DNA of 64,000 bases from Fidelibacterota bacterium (GTDB taxonomy: Bacteria > Fidelibacterota > UBA8477 > JABMPR01), in assembly GCA_016784025.1 (NCBI GenBank), contig JADHVL010000007.1, positions 87,501 through 151,500 of the forward strand, written 5' to 3'. The notes below the pieces were generated by a model. That model searched no databases and had not been told where the DNA came from. It was given only the letters and a program-made list of their open reading frames with translations. Each line of letters begins with the position of its first letter. The stretch's first letter is position 1. The position numbers and the translations under genes were made by a program. Shown piece after piece: positions 9,925 to 18,489 of this stretch.

Positions 9925-9953
9925 TTGGTCTAACTTGCTTTGTAGGTTATTAT
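9925..9953 (+). promoter_or_regulatory. Promoter for accD-surE-guaA-glmS
   Basis: TTGGTC (9925-9930), an exact 17-nt spacer and TATTAT (9948-9953) give a housekeeping sigma-type promoter 41 nt before the accD start. It fits the gap between two transcription units. The -10 box matches 5 of 6 of TATAAT. GAGGA lies 6-7 nt before the accD ATG. Confidence 0.6.
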
Positions 9954-9993
9954 GTATCAGGGTTAAATACCTGTTAAATATCGAGGATTTTGA

Positions 9994-10845
9994 ATGAGTT
10001 GGTTTCGACGAAAAGATAAAAATATTCAGACTGAAAATTCTGAAAAGAAGGACATAAAAGAAGGCCTCTGGGTGAAATGTCCCAGCTGCCGCCAGATCTT
10101 ATATAAAGCGGAGTTGATGCAGAGCAACAATGTTTGTTACAAGTGTGGATATCATTTTAGAATTCCCGCTGCCAGCTATATAGATCTTTTGTTGGATACT
10201 GATGGTCGTCAACAGCATTTCCAAGGCATCAAGCCCCTTGATCCCTTAAAATTTAAAGCCCAAAAAAAGTATAGTGACCAAATCACTGCTGCACAGCAAA
10301 AGACAGGTCACAATGAGGCAGTTCAGGTTTATGAAGGACTCATTTTCGAGAAACCAATTGTCGTGGCCGTGATGGACTTCTCCTTTATTGGTGGCAGCAT
10401 GGGATCTGCTGTGGGTGAGCTGCTGGCAAAATCTGCTGATCTAGCCAGAGAAAAGAAAATACCTCTAATCATTGTTTCGGCATCTGGGGGAGCACGTATG
10501 ATGGAGGGAGCCTACTCCTTGATGCAAATGGCTAAAACTTCTGCCAAGCTCAGCCAATTGGCAGATGCGAAAATTCCATATATCTCCATAATGACTGATC
10601 CTACCACTGGTGGAGTTACAGCAAGTTTTGCCATGCTGGGTGACGTAAATATTGCAGAACCAGGAGCACTCATTGGCTTTGCTGGTCAGAGAGTTATTAA
10701 GCAGACCATTGGTGCTGATTTACCAGAAGGTTTTCAGCGGGCTGAATTTCTGTTAGAAAAGGGTTTCCTTGATTTGATCGTCTCCCGAGATGATCTCAAG
10801 AAGCAAGTCGCAGAAATTTTAGATATTCTTCATGCAAAAGCCTAA
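9994..10845 (+). CDS. accD: Acetyl-CoA carboxylase carboxyltransferase subunit beta
   Basis: A 283-residue protein: the beta half of the carboxyltransferase that moves CO2 from biotin-BCCP to acetyl-CoA, giving malonyl-CoA for fatty acid synthesis. The N-terminal zinc ribbon has C29, C32, C48 and C51 (CPSCRQIL and CYKCGYHF). The crotonase-like core is intact, with VVAVMDFSFIGGSMGSAVGE, SASGGARMMEGAYSLMQMAK and the TTGGVTASFAMLGD oxyanion region. Length is normal for AccD (about 280-305). The alpha subunit gene accA is not in the window. The gene overlaps surE by 14 nt and is the first gene of a new unit. Confidence 0.97.
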   Translation: MSWFRRKDKNIQTENSEKKDIKEGLWVKCPSCRQILYKAELMQSNNVCYKCGYHFRIPAASYIDLLLDTDGRQQHFQGIKPLDPLKFKAQKKYSDQITAAQQKTGHNEAVQVYEGLIFEKPIVVAVMDFSFIGGSMGSAVGELLAKSADLAREKKIPLIIVSASGGARMMEGAYSLMQMAKTSAKLSQLADAKIPYISIMTDPTTGGVTASFAMLGDVNIAEPGALIGFAGQRVIKQTIGADLPEGFQRAEFLLEKGFLDLIVSRDDLKKQVAEILDILHAKA

Positions 10846-11602
10846 AATTCTACTTACCAATGATGATGGGATAAATGCTCCAGGAATCGTAACCCTGGCT
10901 GAGTCGCTATCGGATTTCGCAGATATATCTATTGTTGCACCTCTTTCAGAGATGAGTGCCATGGGTCATGCGATAACCATTTCAGATCCTCTCAAAGTGA
11001 CCGAAATATTTAAAGATGACCAGCATTTTGGCTGGGCTGTCGGTGGAACACCGGCAGATTGTGTGAAATTGGCAATCAACGGTGGGCTGGTGGAAAAACC
11101 AGATCTAGTCATATCGGGTATTAACCAGGGTGCAAATGTGGGTGTAGATATCATCTATTCAGGGACTGTCTCTGCCGCCTATGAGGGCACCATACTGAGT
11201 ATTCCATCCATGGCTATCTCATTAGATTCATTTGTGCAGAAGGACTTTACCGCAGCTGGTAAGGTCGCCCATATTATGGCCGAAAGAATTCTCAAGGAAG
11301 GTTTACCTGAAGGCACACTTCTGAACGTGAATGTCCCGGCTGGAGAATACAGTTCTTTTAAAGGCTTCTCCGTAACCCGCCAGGGAAGTGGTACCTATAA
11401 AGAAACCATGGACAGACGGGAAGATCCTCGTAAACGTATCTATTATTGGTTGTCCGGTACCCGTACTTATGAAAATTCTGATCCAGATATGGATGAGAAT
11501 GCTGTGCGAGCAGGATTCGTGACACTCACACCACTTCACTATGAACTCACCAACACAGGCTATATGCAAGCATTAGAATCCTGGGAATTGAATTTAGGGT
11601 AA
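10832..11602 (+). CDS. surE: 5'/3'-nucleotidase SurE
   Basis: A 256-residue metal-dependent nucleoside monophosphate phosphatase (survival protein SurE). The N-terminal metal motif LLTNDDGINAPG (D11, D12) is intact. Also conserved are the SEMSAMGHAIT stretch, GTPADCVKLA, and SGINQGANVGVDIIYSGTVS, which carries the metal-binding Asn. Length is typical. The start is ATG 10832, inside the end of accD, giving tight translational coupling. It lies 6 nt before guaA, and a role in nucleotide balance would fit that neighbour, though SurE is often found in unrelated settings. Confidence 0.96.
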   Translation: MQKPKILLTNDDGINAPGIVTLAESLSDFADISIVAPLSEMSAMGHAITISDPLKVTEIFKDDQHFGWAVGGTPADCVKLAINGGLVEKPDLVISGINQGANVGVDIIYSGTVSAAYEGTILSIPSMAISLDSFVQKDFTAAGKVAHIMAERILKEGLPEGTLLNVNVPAGEYSSFKGFSVTRQGSGTYKETMDRREDPRKRIYYWLSGTRTYENSDPDMDENAVRAGFVTLTPLHYELTNTGYMQALESWELNLG

Positions 11603-11608
11603 CTGACC

Positions 11609-13141
11609 ATGCATGAATTAGTATTGATTTTAGATTTTGGCTCTCAGTATACTCAGCTCATTGCCCGTCGCATTCGCGAAGAGCAGGTCTACTGTCGCAT
11701 AGAGCGTTCCGATTTGAGCGCAACTGAGATAAAACACATGGGCGCAAAAGCTTTGATCCTCTCCGGTGGTCCCAATAGCATTTTTGAAGCGCAAGCTCCC
11801 CAGGTTGATCCAGCAATTTTTGATTTAGAGATACCCATACTTGGTGTTTGCTATGGTTTGCAGATCATGGCTCAGCATTTCAAAGGCAATGTGATTCCTG
11901 GGGAAACCAGAGAATACGGTCCCATGGGAATCTCATTCCCAACACCAAGTCCCTTATTTGAGGGGGTGAGTGAAGGATCGCAGGTTTGGATGAGCCACGG
12001 TGACCACGTAGAAAGTATTCCTGAAAATTTTAATATTATAGCCCACTCCAGTGGTGATTTGATCGCTGGTATATCTAATCAATCAAAAGCATTTTATGGT
12101 GTTCAGTTTCATCCTGAAGTGAACCACACGGTACAGGGTCAAACCATTATCAGTAATTTTTTATTCAAAATTGCTGACTTCAATCGTGACTGGACCTCAT
12201 CCAGCTTTGTTGAAGATGCGATCAAAGAAATTCAGGCCACTGTAGGTGAAGGGAAAGTATTACTCGGTCTAAGTGGGGGAGTGGATTCTTCTGTATTAGC
12301 GTTCCTCATGCATGAAGCCATCGGTGACAATTGTGTGCCGGTATTTATCAATAATGGCCTCCTGCGTAACCATGAAACCGAAGAAGTAAAATCTCTTTTT
12401 CAAACCTCCCATGTAAAAATATATCAACATGATTATACTGACGCTTTCCTCTCAGAGCTCGAAGGAGTAACTGAACCAGAAAAAAAGCGAAAAATTATTG
12501 GGCGAGTTTTTATTGAGGCTTTTGAAGAAGTGGCTCGTGAGATCGAGGGAATTGACTTCCTGGCTCAAGGCACACTCTATCCTGATATCATAGAGAGTGG
12601 AGCCATAACCGGACATGCCGTAACTATTAAGAGCCACCATAATGTGGGTGGTCTTCCCGAAAAGATGTCCCTAAAGGTTATAGAGCCTTTCAAGGAATTG
12701 TTTAAAGACGAAGTTCGGGCAGTAGGTCGGGTATTGAATGTGCCTGCAAAGATTATTGGTCGCCATCCCTTTCCTGGTCCTGGTCTGGCAGTGCGCTGTC
12801 TGGGTGCAGTTAGTGAGGATCGCTTACGCATATTAAGAGCAGCTGATCAAATATTTATAGACACTCTCTATGAAACTGGGTGGTACGACAAAATATGGCA
12901 GGCTTTCACCGTTTTACTTCCCATTCAAACAGTGGGAGTTATGGGGGATAAGCGTACATATGAAAACGTGCTAGCCATTAGGGCGGTTCACAGTTTGGAT
13001 GGAATGACAGCTGATTGGGTCAGAATTCCATATGAGATCATTGCAGATATATCCAGCAAAATTGTTAATTCAGTGAGTGGCGTAAACCGGGTTGTTTATG
13101 ATGTGACCTCCAAGCCACCTGGAACTATTGAGTGGGAGTAG
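11609..13141 (+). CDS. guaA: GMP synthase (glutamine-hydrolysing)
   Basis: A 510-residue enzyme converting XMP to GMP with glutamine and ATP. The class I amidotransferase domain (1-190) has catalytic C81 (GVCYGLQ), H168 and E170 (QFHPEV). The ATP pyrophosphatase domain carries the PP-loop SGGVDSS (222-228). The C-terminal dimerisation domain ends in TSKPPGTIEWE, the usual GuaA terminus. Nothing is missing and the length is normal (about 510-525). The gene follows surE by 6 nt and precedes glmS by 50 nt, so glutamine-dependent enzymes are grouped here. Confidence 0.98.
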   Translation: MHELVLILDFGSQYTQLIARRIREEQVYCRIERSDLSATEIKHMGAKALILSGGPNSIFEAQAPQVDPAIFDLEIPILGVCYGLQIMAQHFKGNVIPGETREYGPMGISFPTPSPLFEGVSEGSQVWMSHGDHVESIPENFNIIAHSSGDLIAGISNQSKAFYGVQFHPEVNHTVQGQTIISNFLFKIADFNRDWTSSSFVEDAIKEIQATVGEGKVLLGLSGGVDSSVLAFLMHEAIGDNCVPVFINNGLLRNHETEEVKSLFQTSHVKIYQHDYTDAFLSELEGVTEPEKKRKIIGRVFIEAFEEVAREIEGIDFLAQGTLYPDIIESGAITGHAVTIKSHHNVGGLPEKMSLKVIEPFKELFKDEVRAVGRVLNVPAKIIGRHPFPGPGLAVRCLGAVSEDRLRILRAADQIFIDTLYETGWYDKIWQAFTVLLPIQTVGVMGDKRTYENVLAIRAVHSLDGMTADWVRIPYEIIADISSKIVNSVSGVNRVVYDVTSKPPGTIEWE

Positions 13142-13191
13142 CATTAAATTCCTGACTCCATTTGTTAGCAGAAAACTATAGTAGGTAAATT

Positions 13192-15018
13192 ATGTGTGGA
13201 ATAGTTGGTTACATCGGTAAGAATAATGCAATTCCTGTTGTCATTCAGGGCTTGCAGAGATTGGAATACAGGGGCTACGACTCCTGCGGTATCGCCATGA
13301 TGGATTCTGAAAAAATGATTCTGGAAAAAGTGACTGGCAAAGTCGAGGAATTGCAGGGGCTTTTGGCCCGGCAGAAAACGAACAGTTCCGTGGCTATCGG
13401 CCATACACGCTGGGCTACACATGGTCCTCCCACTTTTTCAAATGCCCATCCCCACACCAGCCAGGACGGAAAAGTAGCGCTGGTTCACAATGGTATCATC
13501 GAAAATTACAAAGTACTCAGAGATGGACTGATTAACGATGGCTACGAATTTAGCAGCGAGACAGATACAGAAGTAATAGCCGCATTGGTTAGTCAGGCAT
13601 ATCACGGAAACCTGGAACATGCCGTTAGGGAGGCACTCTCACATGTTGTGGGTGCTTATGGTCTGGCTGTAATCCACACAGATGAACCTGAAAAAATTGT
13701 ATGTACTCGCAAAGGTGCACCCCTCATTATGGCAGTGGGTGAAGATGAATTCTTTGTGGCGTCTGATGTGGCTGCCATTCTCAGTTATTCTAAGGATGTC
13801 ATATACCTTGATAATGAGGAAATAGGTATACTTACCCCTGATGGAGTGACGACCTATTCTGGTTCTGATGAGCCCATAGACAAAAAAATTCACAAAATTA
13901 CTTTCAACCTGGAAGAAATAGAGAAGGGTGGCTATGAACACTTCATGCTAAAAGAGATTTTTAGCCAACCCCAGACTATTTATGATGCCATGCGGGGTCG
14001 CTTACTCCCTGAGACTGGAGATGCCTTCCTCGGTGGAATAGATCATATGATTGGCTCAATACTACATGCAGATCAACGCTATTTTACGGCCTGCGGGACA
14101 TCCTGGCACGCCGCGCTTATTGGTGAGATGATGTTTGAGCAATTCGCTCGGATACCATGCGAAGTTGAGTATGCCAGTGAATTTCGTTATCGAGAACCCC
14201 TGGTTGATGCAAAATCCATCGTATTCGCCATTAGTCAGTCAGGAGAAACGGCGGATACTCTAGCCGCTATTCAGGAAGCCAAGACTCGTGAAGCAACTGT
14301 ACTTGGTATCTGCAATGTCGTAGGGAGCTCAATTGCCAGAGAGACCGAGGCTGGTGTGTATATTCATGCTGGGCCGGAAATTGGCGTCGCCTCCACCAAA
14401 GCCTTTACCTCCCAGGTGACAGTATTGTCTCTGCTTACCTTAAAACTGGCCCGTTTGATGGGTATGAGTAAAACAGATGGCCTTGAGATCAGTCAGGCTA
14501 TGCAAAAACTACCTGAAAACGTTGAGTGGGTATTGAAACAAGCTGACCAAATCGCCGAAATAGCCAAACTATACGCTGATGCTGCGAACTTTCTCTATCT
14601 GGGTCGTGGTGTCAACTTCCCTGTGGCGCTTGAAGGGGCTTTGAAGCTCAAAGAAATTTCATATATCCATGCTGAAGGCTACCCAGCCGCTGAGATGAAG
14701 CATGGCCCCATTGCCCTGATTGACAAGTCCATGCCTATCGTGGCAATTGCTCCCCAGGATAAAACCTACGATAAAATTATCAGTAATATCGAAGAAGTGA
14801 AAGCCAGACATGGTCGAGTGATTGCCCTGGCTACAGAAGGGGATACCAGAATAAAGGATATTGCGGACCACGTACTCTATGTGCCCCCTGCCTTATCATT
14901 TACAGCCCCCATTTTGAACGTGATACCTCTACAGCTTCTCTCGTATTATGTTGCTGTTGAACGTGGTTGCGATGTGGATCAACCGAGAAATTTAGCAAAG
15001 AGTGTCACGGTGGAGTAA
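13192..15018 (+). CDS. glmS: Glutamine-fructose-6-phosphate aminotransferase
   Basis: A 608-residue enzyme making glucosamine-6-phosphate from fructose-6-phosphate and glutamine, the entry step to UDP-GlcNAc for peptidoglycan and lipopolysaccharide. The Ntn amidotransferase domain starts MCGIVGYIG, with the catalytic Cys directly after Met. Conserved stretches include GHTRWATHG and VHNGIIENY. The two SIS domains contain ACGTSWHA, ISQSGETADT and the STKAFTSQ loop, and the C-terminus is LAKSVTVE. There are only 50 nt upstream, so there is no room for a glmS ribozyme. An LpoA-like gene follows after 3 nt. Confidence 0.98.
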   Translation: MCGIVGYIGKNNAIPVVIQGLQRLEYRGYDSCGIAMMDSEKMILEKVTGKVEELQGLLARQKTNSSVAIGHTRWATHGPPTFSNAHPHTSQDGKVALVHNGIIENYKVLRDGLINDGYEFSSETDTEVIAALVSQAYHGNLEHAVREALSHVVGAYGLAVIHTDEPEKIVCTRKGAPLIMAVGEDEFFVASDVAAILSYSKDVIYLDNEEIGILTPDGVTTYSGSDEPIDKKIHKITFNLEEIEKGGYEHFMLKEIFSQPQTIYDAMRGRLLPETGDAFLGGIDHMIGSILHADQRYFTACGTSWHAALIGEMMFEQFARIPCEVEYASEFRYREPLVDAKSIVFAISQSGETADTLAAIQEAKTREATVLGICNVVGSSIARETEAGVYIHAGPEIGVASTKAFTSQVTVLSLLTLKLARLMGMSKTDGLEISQAMQKLPENVEWVLKQADQIAEIAKLYADAANFLYLGRGVNFPVALEGALKLKEISYIHAEGYPAAEMKHGPIALIDKSMPIVAIAPQDKTYDKIISNIEEVKARHGRVIALATEGDTRIKDIADHVLYVPPALSFTAPILNVIPLQLLSYYVAVERGCDVDQPRNLAKSVTVE

Positions 15019-15021
15019 TTC

Positions 15022-16941
15022 ATGCGGAAACTATTTTTACTACTCATCGTCCCGCTCATTATTTTTGGAGCACGTCCAGATTTTAAGCAGGGTGTTTCAC
15101 TTTATAATCAAGGCGCATATTGGGAGGCTCTGCGAGTTTTTGCAGAACTGGCTGATGAAGAAGTCTCACTCAATCTTCAGCGTTCAGCCTCGTCCTACAT
15201 GAGAATCAAATGTTATAATAAGCTGGGTTTTAGCCAACGAGCGCTCATGCTCGCCAGAGACTTTTCCATATCTTATCCTGGGAGTGAATACCTGGATGAC
15301 CTTGAATACCTCCTTGGTGAGATTCACCTTGATCTGGGTGATGCCCGTGAAGCGGCCTGGTATTTTGCTTCTTCTGCCATTACGACGAAGGATAAAAAAA
15401 TCAGAAAAGCTGCCCGTGAATTGGCAGAATCATTGGTGGGGACTGCTTGTGACCAGGATGATTTACATGCCCTGGCTGGCAGATCAATTGACCGGACTGG
15501 ACAATATGTTGCACTCCTGGTAGCCCAACGTTTTTTAATGGACGGCAATAGGGGAGAATCAATCAGTATTCTCTTCAATATGCGTCCCTACATCAAGGAT
15601 GATGATCTACGTAAGAAAGCCATTTCCCTCTATGATAGATTTGGTTCAAGTCAAACTGACACATTGCATATCTCTGTCGTTCTGCCACTTACTGGACCGC
15701 TAGGAGAAATTGGCGGAACCATGCTGGATGGGATAAAATTTTCAGCGATGAATTTCATGGATAGTACTGATCAAGGTATTGAACTGCATATCTACGATAA
15801 TGAGAGCAAATTGTCTGAAACAATTAGTATTGCCAGAAAGGTGAGAGATGATCCTCGGGTTATTGCTCAGATTGGTCCTTTAACCAATGAAAATGTTAAG
15901 GGTACAGCTGCAGTCCTGGAGGGTCACTCCATACCCATCATTGTTCCAACTGCTACTGAAAATCATTTGACTAACTTATCCAAGGGTATTTTTCAATTCC
16001 GCTCCACAAGGGAACGTAAAGCTATTGCTATGGCGGAATATGCAGTGCAGATCCTGGGACTGGAAACGTTTGCCATTATCGCACCCTCAACTGAGTATGG
16101 ACAGCAGTTCGCAGATAACTTTGCCCTGCGAGTCGATGAATTGGGTGGTATTATCCAATATCAGGGTTGGTATGTGGGTGAACCCACTGACCTCAGCAGG
16201 GTTCATTTTCGAAGAATCAGAGAACAGGGACTCGAAGAACTCTACATAAAATTTCAAGCAGACTCTTTGCGTCTGGACTCCTTACTCATTGGAATGATTA
16301 CTGAGGGGGATTCTGTAAATGCGTATGAGGAGCAACTCAATCCAATTTTCAAGAAGTCCAGACCTACACGGGGAGATTCGTTAGGCGTTGAGTTGTCACA
16401 CATCGATGGAATATTTTTCCCCATCCATGAAGGCAATATGCGTTATATCCTCTATCAGCTTGCCAGCAATAATCTGAATACTCATATCCTTGGTGATGAG
16501 AATTGGCTGGATAAAGACATTCTGAAGAAAGACGCAAGTTATATCACAGATTTAACCATTGTTGCTGGAGATAGACTGGGATTTGAAACAATCAGCCCTG
16601 CATTCTCCAATGAGTATGTTCGCATATTTAAACATCGTCCTGAGCAGTATGATTTGATGGGCTACGATGTGATGGGGATGTTGCTTGAAGCGGCCCAATA
16701 TGCCGGTGGCTCTGGCAATAAACTCTGGGAGGCCATGATAAACTCTCCCAATTATGAAGGCCTGATTCATCAGGTACAGTGGGGTGGCGCTACCAGACGC
16801 GAGAATGATCTGGTCTTTCTAATGGATTACGTTGAGGATTCCTTTGAATTGACAGGATACTATGATAATTCCGGATTCTTCTCCATGGATAGTCTTGGTA
16901 CGGATAGTCTTGATACGGAGTCAACATCGGAGATCGAATAG
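15022..16941 (+). CDS. TPR plus periplasmic-binding-fold protein, LpoA-like
   Basis: A 639-residue exported protein with signal MRKLFLLLIVPLIIFGA. Residues about 20-205 are helical repeats (TPR-like: QGVSLYNQGAYWEALRVFAEL). From about 215 it has a Leu/Ile/Val-binding receptor fold (ISVVLPLTGPLGEIGGTMLDGIKF; IAQIGPLTNENVKGTAAVLE; IIVPTATENHLTNLSKGIFQF). It ends in a Ser/Asp/Thr-rich tail. No ABC permease or ATPase gene is near, so it is probably not a transporter receptor. The same TPR plus receptor layout is found in LpoA, the activator of penicillin-binding protein PBP1A, and the neighbours (glmS, pgeF, uppP) are cell-wall genes. I infer a peptidoglycan-synthase activator-like role. There is no lipobox Cys at the signal peptide end, unlike E. 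coli LpoA. Confidence 0.75.
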   Translation: MRKLFLLLIVPLIIFGARPDFKQGVSLYNQGAYWEALRVFAELADEEVSLNLQRSASSYMRIKCYNKLGFSQRALMLARDFSISYPGSEYLDDLEYLLGEIHLDLGDAREAAWYFASSAITTKDKKIRKAARELAESLVGTACDQDDLHALAGRSIDRTGQYVALLVAQRFLMDGNRGESISILFNMRPYIKDDDLRKKAISLYDRFGSSQTDTLHISVVLPLTGPLGEIGGTMLDGIKFSAMNFMDSTDQGIELHIYDNESKLSETISIARKVRDDPRVIAQIGPLTNENVKGTAAVLEGHSIPIIVPTATENHLTNLSKGIFQFRSTRERKAIAMAEYAVQILGLETFAIIAPSTEYGQQFADNFALRVDELGGIIQYQGWYVGEPTDLSRVHFRRIREQGLEELYIKFQADSLRLDSLLIGMITEGDSVNAYEEQLNPIFKKSRPTRGDSLGVELSHIDGIFFPIHEGNMRYILYQLASNNLNTHILGDENWLDKDILKKDASYITDLTIVAGDRLGFETISPAFSNEYVRIFKHRPEQYDLMGYDVMGMLLEAAQYAGGSGNKLWEAMINSPNYEGLIHQVQWGGATRRENDLVFLMDYVEDSFELTGYYDNSGFFSMDSLGTDSLDTESTSEIE

Positions 16942-17675
16942 GGGTTATCAAACCTCAAAAACTATCTTACCCCGCACAAATTTCGCTGGGATTCTCAAAT
17001 AGGCTGGGCGGACTAAGTCCAAACCCCTTCCAGGGATTGAATATGTCTGTTTCACGGGGTGATAGTAAAGAAAATGTTACTGCAAACCGTCAAATCTTCT
17101 TGAAAGAGTTCGGGATTGATGAAGCTCAGCTGGCTGAACCCCTTCAGGTGAGTCAGGATGGAATTCAAATTGTTGAAGCTCCTGGTGAATATGCAGGTCG
17201 AGATGCTCTGATTACAACTCAGCCAGGTATATTCCTGCGTGTCCTCACTGCCGATTGTTCACCTATTCTCATATGGTCAGAGCAAATAGTAGCGGCTGTT
17301 CACTCTGGATGGCAAGGCTCAGAGCTAGATATTCTTGGACAAACCCTGAAGAAAATGCACAGTAAAATGGGTGTCGAGATAGAGTCCTTACATTTGGCCA
17401 TTGGACCTGGTTTGTCTCAGGCCAATTTTGAAGTGGGACCGGAATTTAGTGATAAATTTGCTTTGAAGTATTTATCACCACATCTAAATAGTGGAAGGTT
17501 TTTATTTGATAACAATGCCCATTTGAGAGATACAGCCATTCAATTGGGGGTTCCAGCAAATCAGATTGAAATCTTACCTTTTTGCAGTTATAGAGATGAT
17601 GAATTATTTTTTTCCCATCGTCGCGATGGCGGAACTACTGGAAGAATGATGTCAGTCATAGGAATTAACAAATGA
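16938..17675 (+). CDS. pgeF: Peptidoglycan editing factor PgeF (YfiH), unusual start
   Basis: Family: YfiH/PgeF, a cytoplasmic enzyme removing wrongly built muropeptide precursors, formerly called laccase domain. The conserved N-terminus LGFSNRLGGLSPNPFQGLN is encoded at 16986-17042, upstream of the first usable TTG (17037) or ATG (17043). Between an in-frame stop near 16911 and 17037 there is no ATG, GTG or TTG. ATA at 16938 overlaps the previous stop (ATAG), has GGAG (16929-16932) 5 nt before it and gives 245 residues, the normal family length. Cys107 (LTADCSP) and His122 (VHSGWQG) are present, but the expected QVHG histidine reads QVSQ. The C-terminus FFSHRRDG-TTGRM is typical. ATT 16980 or CTG 16986 are other possible starts. 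Confidence 0.85.
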   Translation: MGVIKPQKLSYPAQISLGFSNRLGGLSPNPFQGLNMSVSRGDSKENVTANRQIFLKEFGIDEAQLAEPLQVSQDGIQIVEAPGEYAGRDALITTQPGIFLRVLTADCSPILIWSEQIVAAVHSGWQGSELDILGQTLKKMHSKMGVEIESLHLAIGPGLSQANFEVGPEFSDKFALKYLSPHLNSGRFLFDNNAHLRDTAIQLGVPANQIEILPFCSYRDDELFFSHRRDGGTTGRMMSVIGINK

Positions 17676-18487
17676 GTCCTCTTAGTGCAGCAATCCTGGC
17701 CATTGTACAAGGTCTTACAGAATTTCTACCAGTTTCAAGTTCTGGTCATCTCGTATTAGGCGAAGCCCTCTTGGGATCTCATTCGTTCGGAAACAGCATT
17801 GCTTTTGAGCTGGTGGTTCATCTCGGAACCTTTCTAGCGGTTCTAGTGATCTTTTGGAAAGATATTTTAAATTTGGGACGAGTATTTTTTACCCAGCTTG
17901 TGAAACCTGGGACCTGGTCATCAGAGTATAAAAATAATGATGGATTTAGAATAAGCGTCTTGATGATTGTTGCCATGTTGCCGGCAGGTTTTATTGGACT
18001 GCTGCTCCGAGATCAGATTAGCGAACTCTTCTCCCAGCCTTTCATGGTTAGCATAGCCCTCATATTTACAGGATCCATGCTCTTATCAACCATGTTTTTC
18101 AAGAAATCTGACAAACCAATCGACTTGAAAAAGGCTCTGCTCATCGGTTTTGCTCAAGCTCTGGCTCTGGTGCCAGGAATATCTCGTTCAGGATCTACTA
18201 TTTCCATGGCTCTGGGGCTGGGTATTAAGCAGGAGGAAGCTGCACGATTCAGTTTTATCATGGTGCTGCCTCTCATTGTCGCTGCTACCATTCTCGAGTT
18301 TCTTGATCTCATCAAGGTGGGTATTTCATCAGACGAAGTTTCAATTCTGCTAATCGGACTAATCGTTTCATTTGTGGTGGGAATATTTAGCCTGAAGTGG
18401 CTACTTCAATTGCTGAAACGCGGTAAATTTCATTATTTCGCCTGGTATTGTTTTACCATCGCCATTATAGGATTGTTTTACTTTTAA
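17672..18487 (+). CDS. uppP: Undecaprenyl-diphosphate phosphatase
   Basis: A 271-residue polytopic membrane protein (BacA/UppP family) that dephosphorylates undecaprenyl diphosphate and so recycles the lipid carrier for peptidoglycan and surface polysaccharides. Both signature motifs are present: GLTEFLPVSSSGHL near the N-terminus and PGISRSGSTI at about residue 170. About eight hydrophobic helices are visible and the length is standard. Its ATG overlaps the pgeF stop (ATGA), so the two cell-wall genes are translationally coupled. It can also confer low-level bacitracin tolerance, a family property only. Confidence 0.97.
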   Translation: MSPLSAAILAIVQGLTEFLPVSSSGHLVLGEALLGSHSFGNSIAFELVVHLGTFLAVLVIFWKDILNLGRVFFTQLVKPGTWSSEYKNNDGFRISVLMIVAMLPAGFIGLLLRDQISELFSQPFMVSIALIFTGSMLLSTMFFKKSDKPIDLKKALLIGFAQALALVPGISRSGSTISMALGLGIKQEEAARFSFIMVLPLIVAATILEFLDLIKVGISSDEVSILLIGLIVSFVVGIFSLKWLLQLLKRGKFHYFAWYCFTIAIIGLFYF

Positions 18488-18489
18488 CC

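Noticed and set aside
13142-13191. glmS ribozyme upstream of glmS
   Set aside because: Only 50 nt separate guaA and glmS, too short for the ribozyme core.
15022-16941. Branched-chain amino acid ABC transporter receptor
   Set aside because: No permease or ATPase genes nearby, a TPR domain in front, and cell-wall neighbours favour an LpoA-like role.
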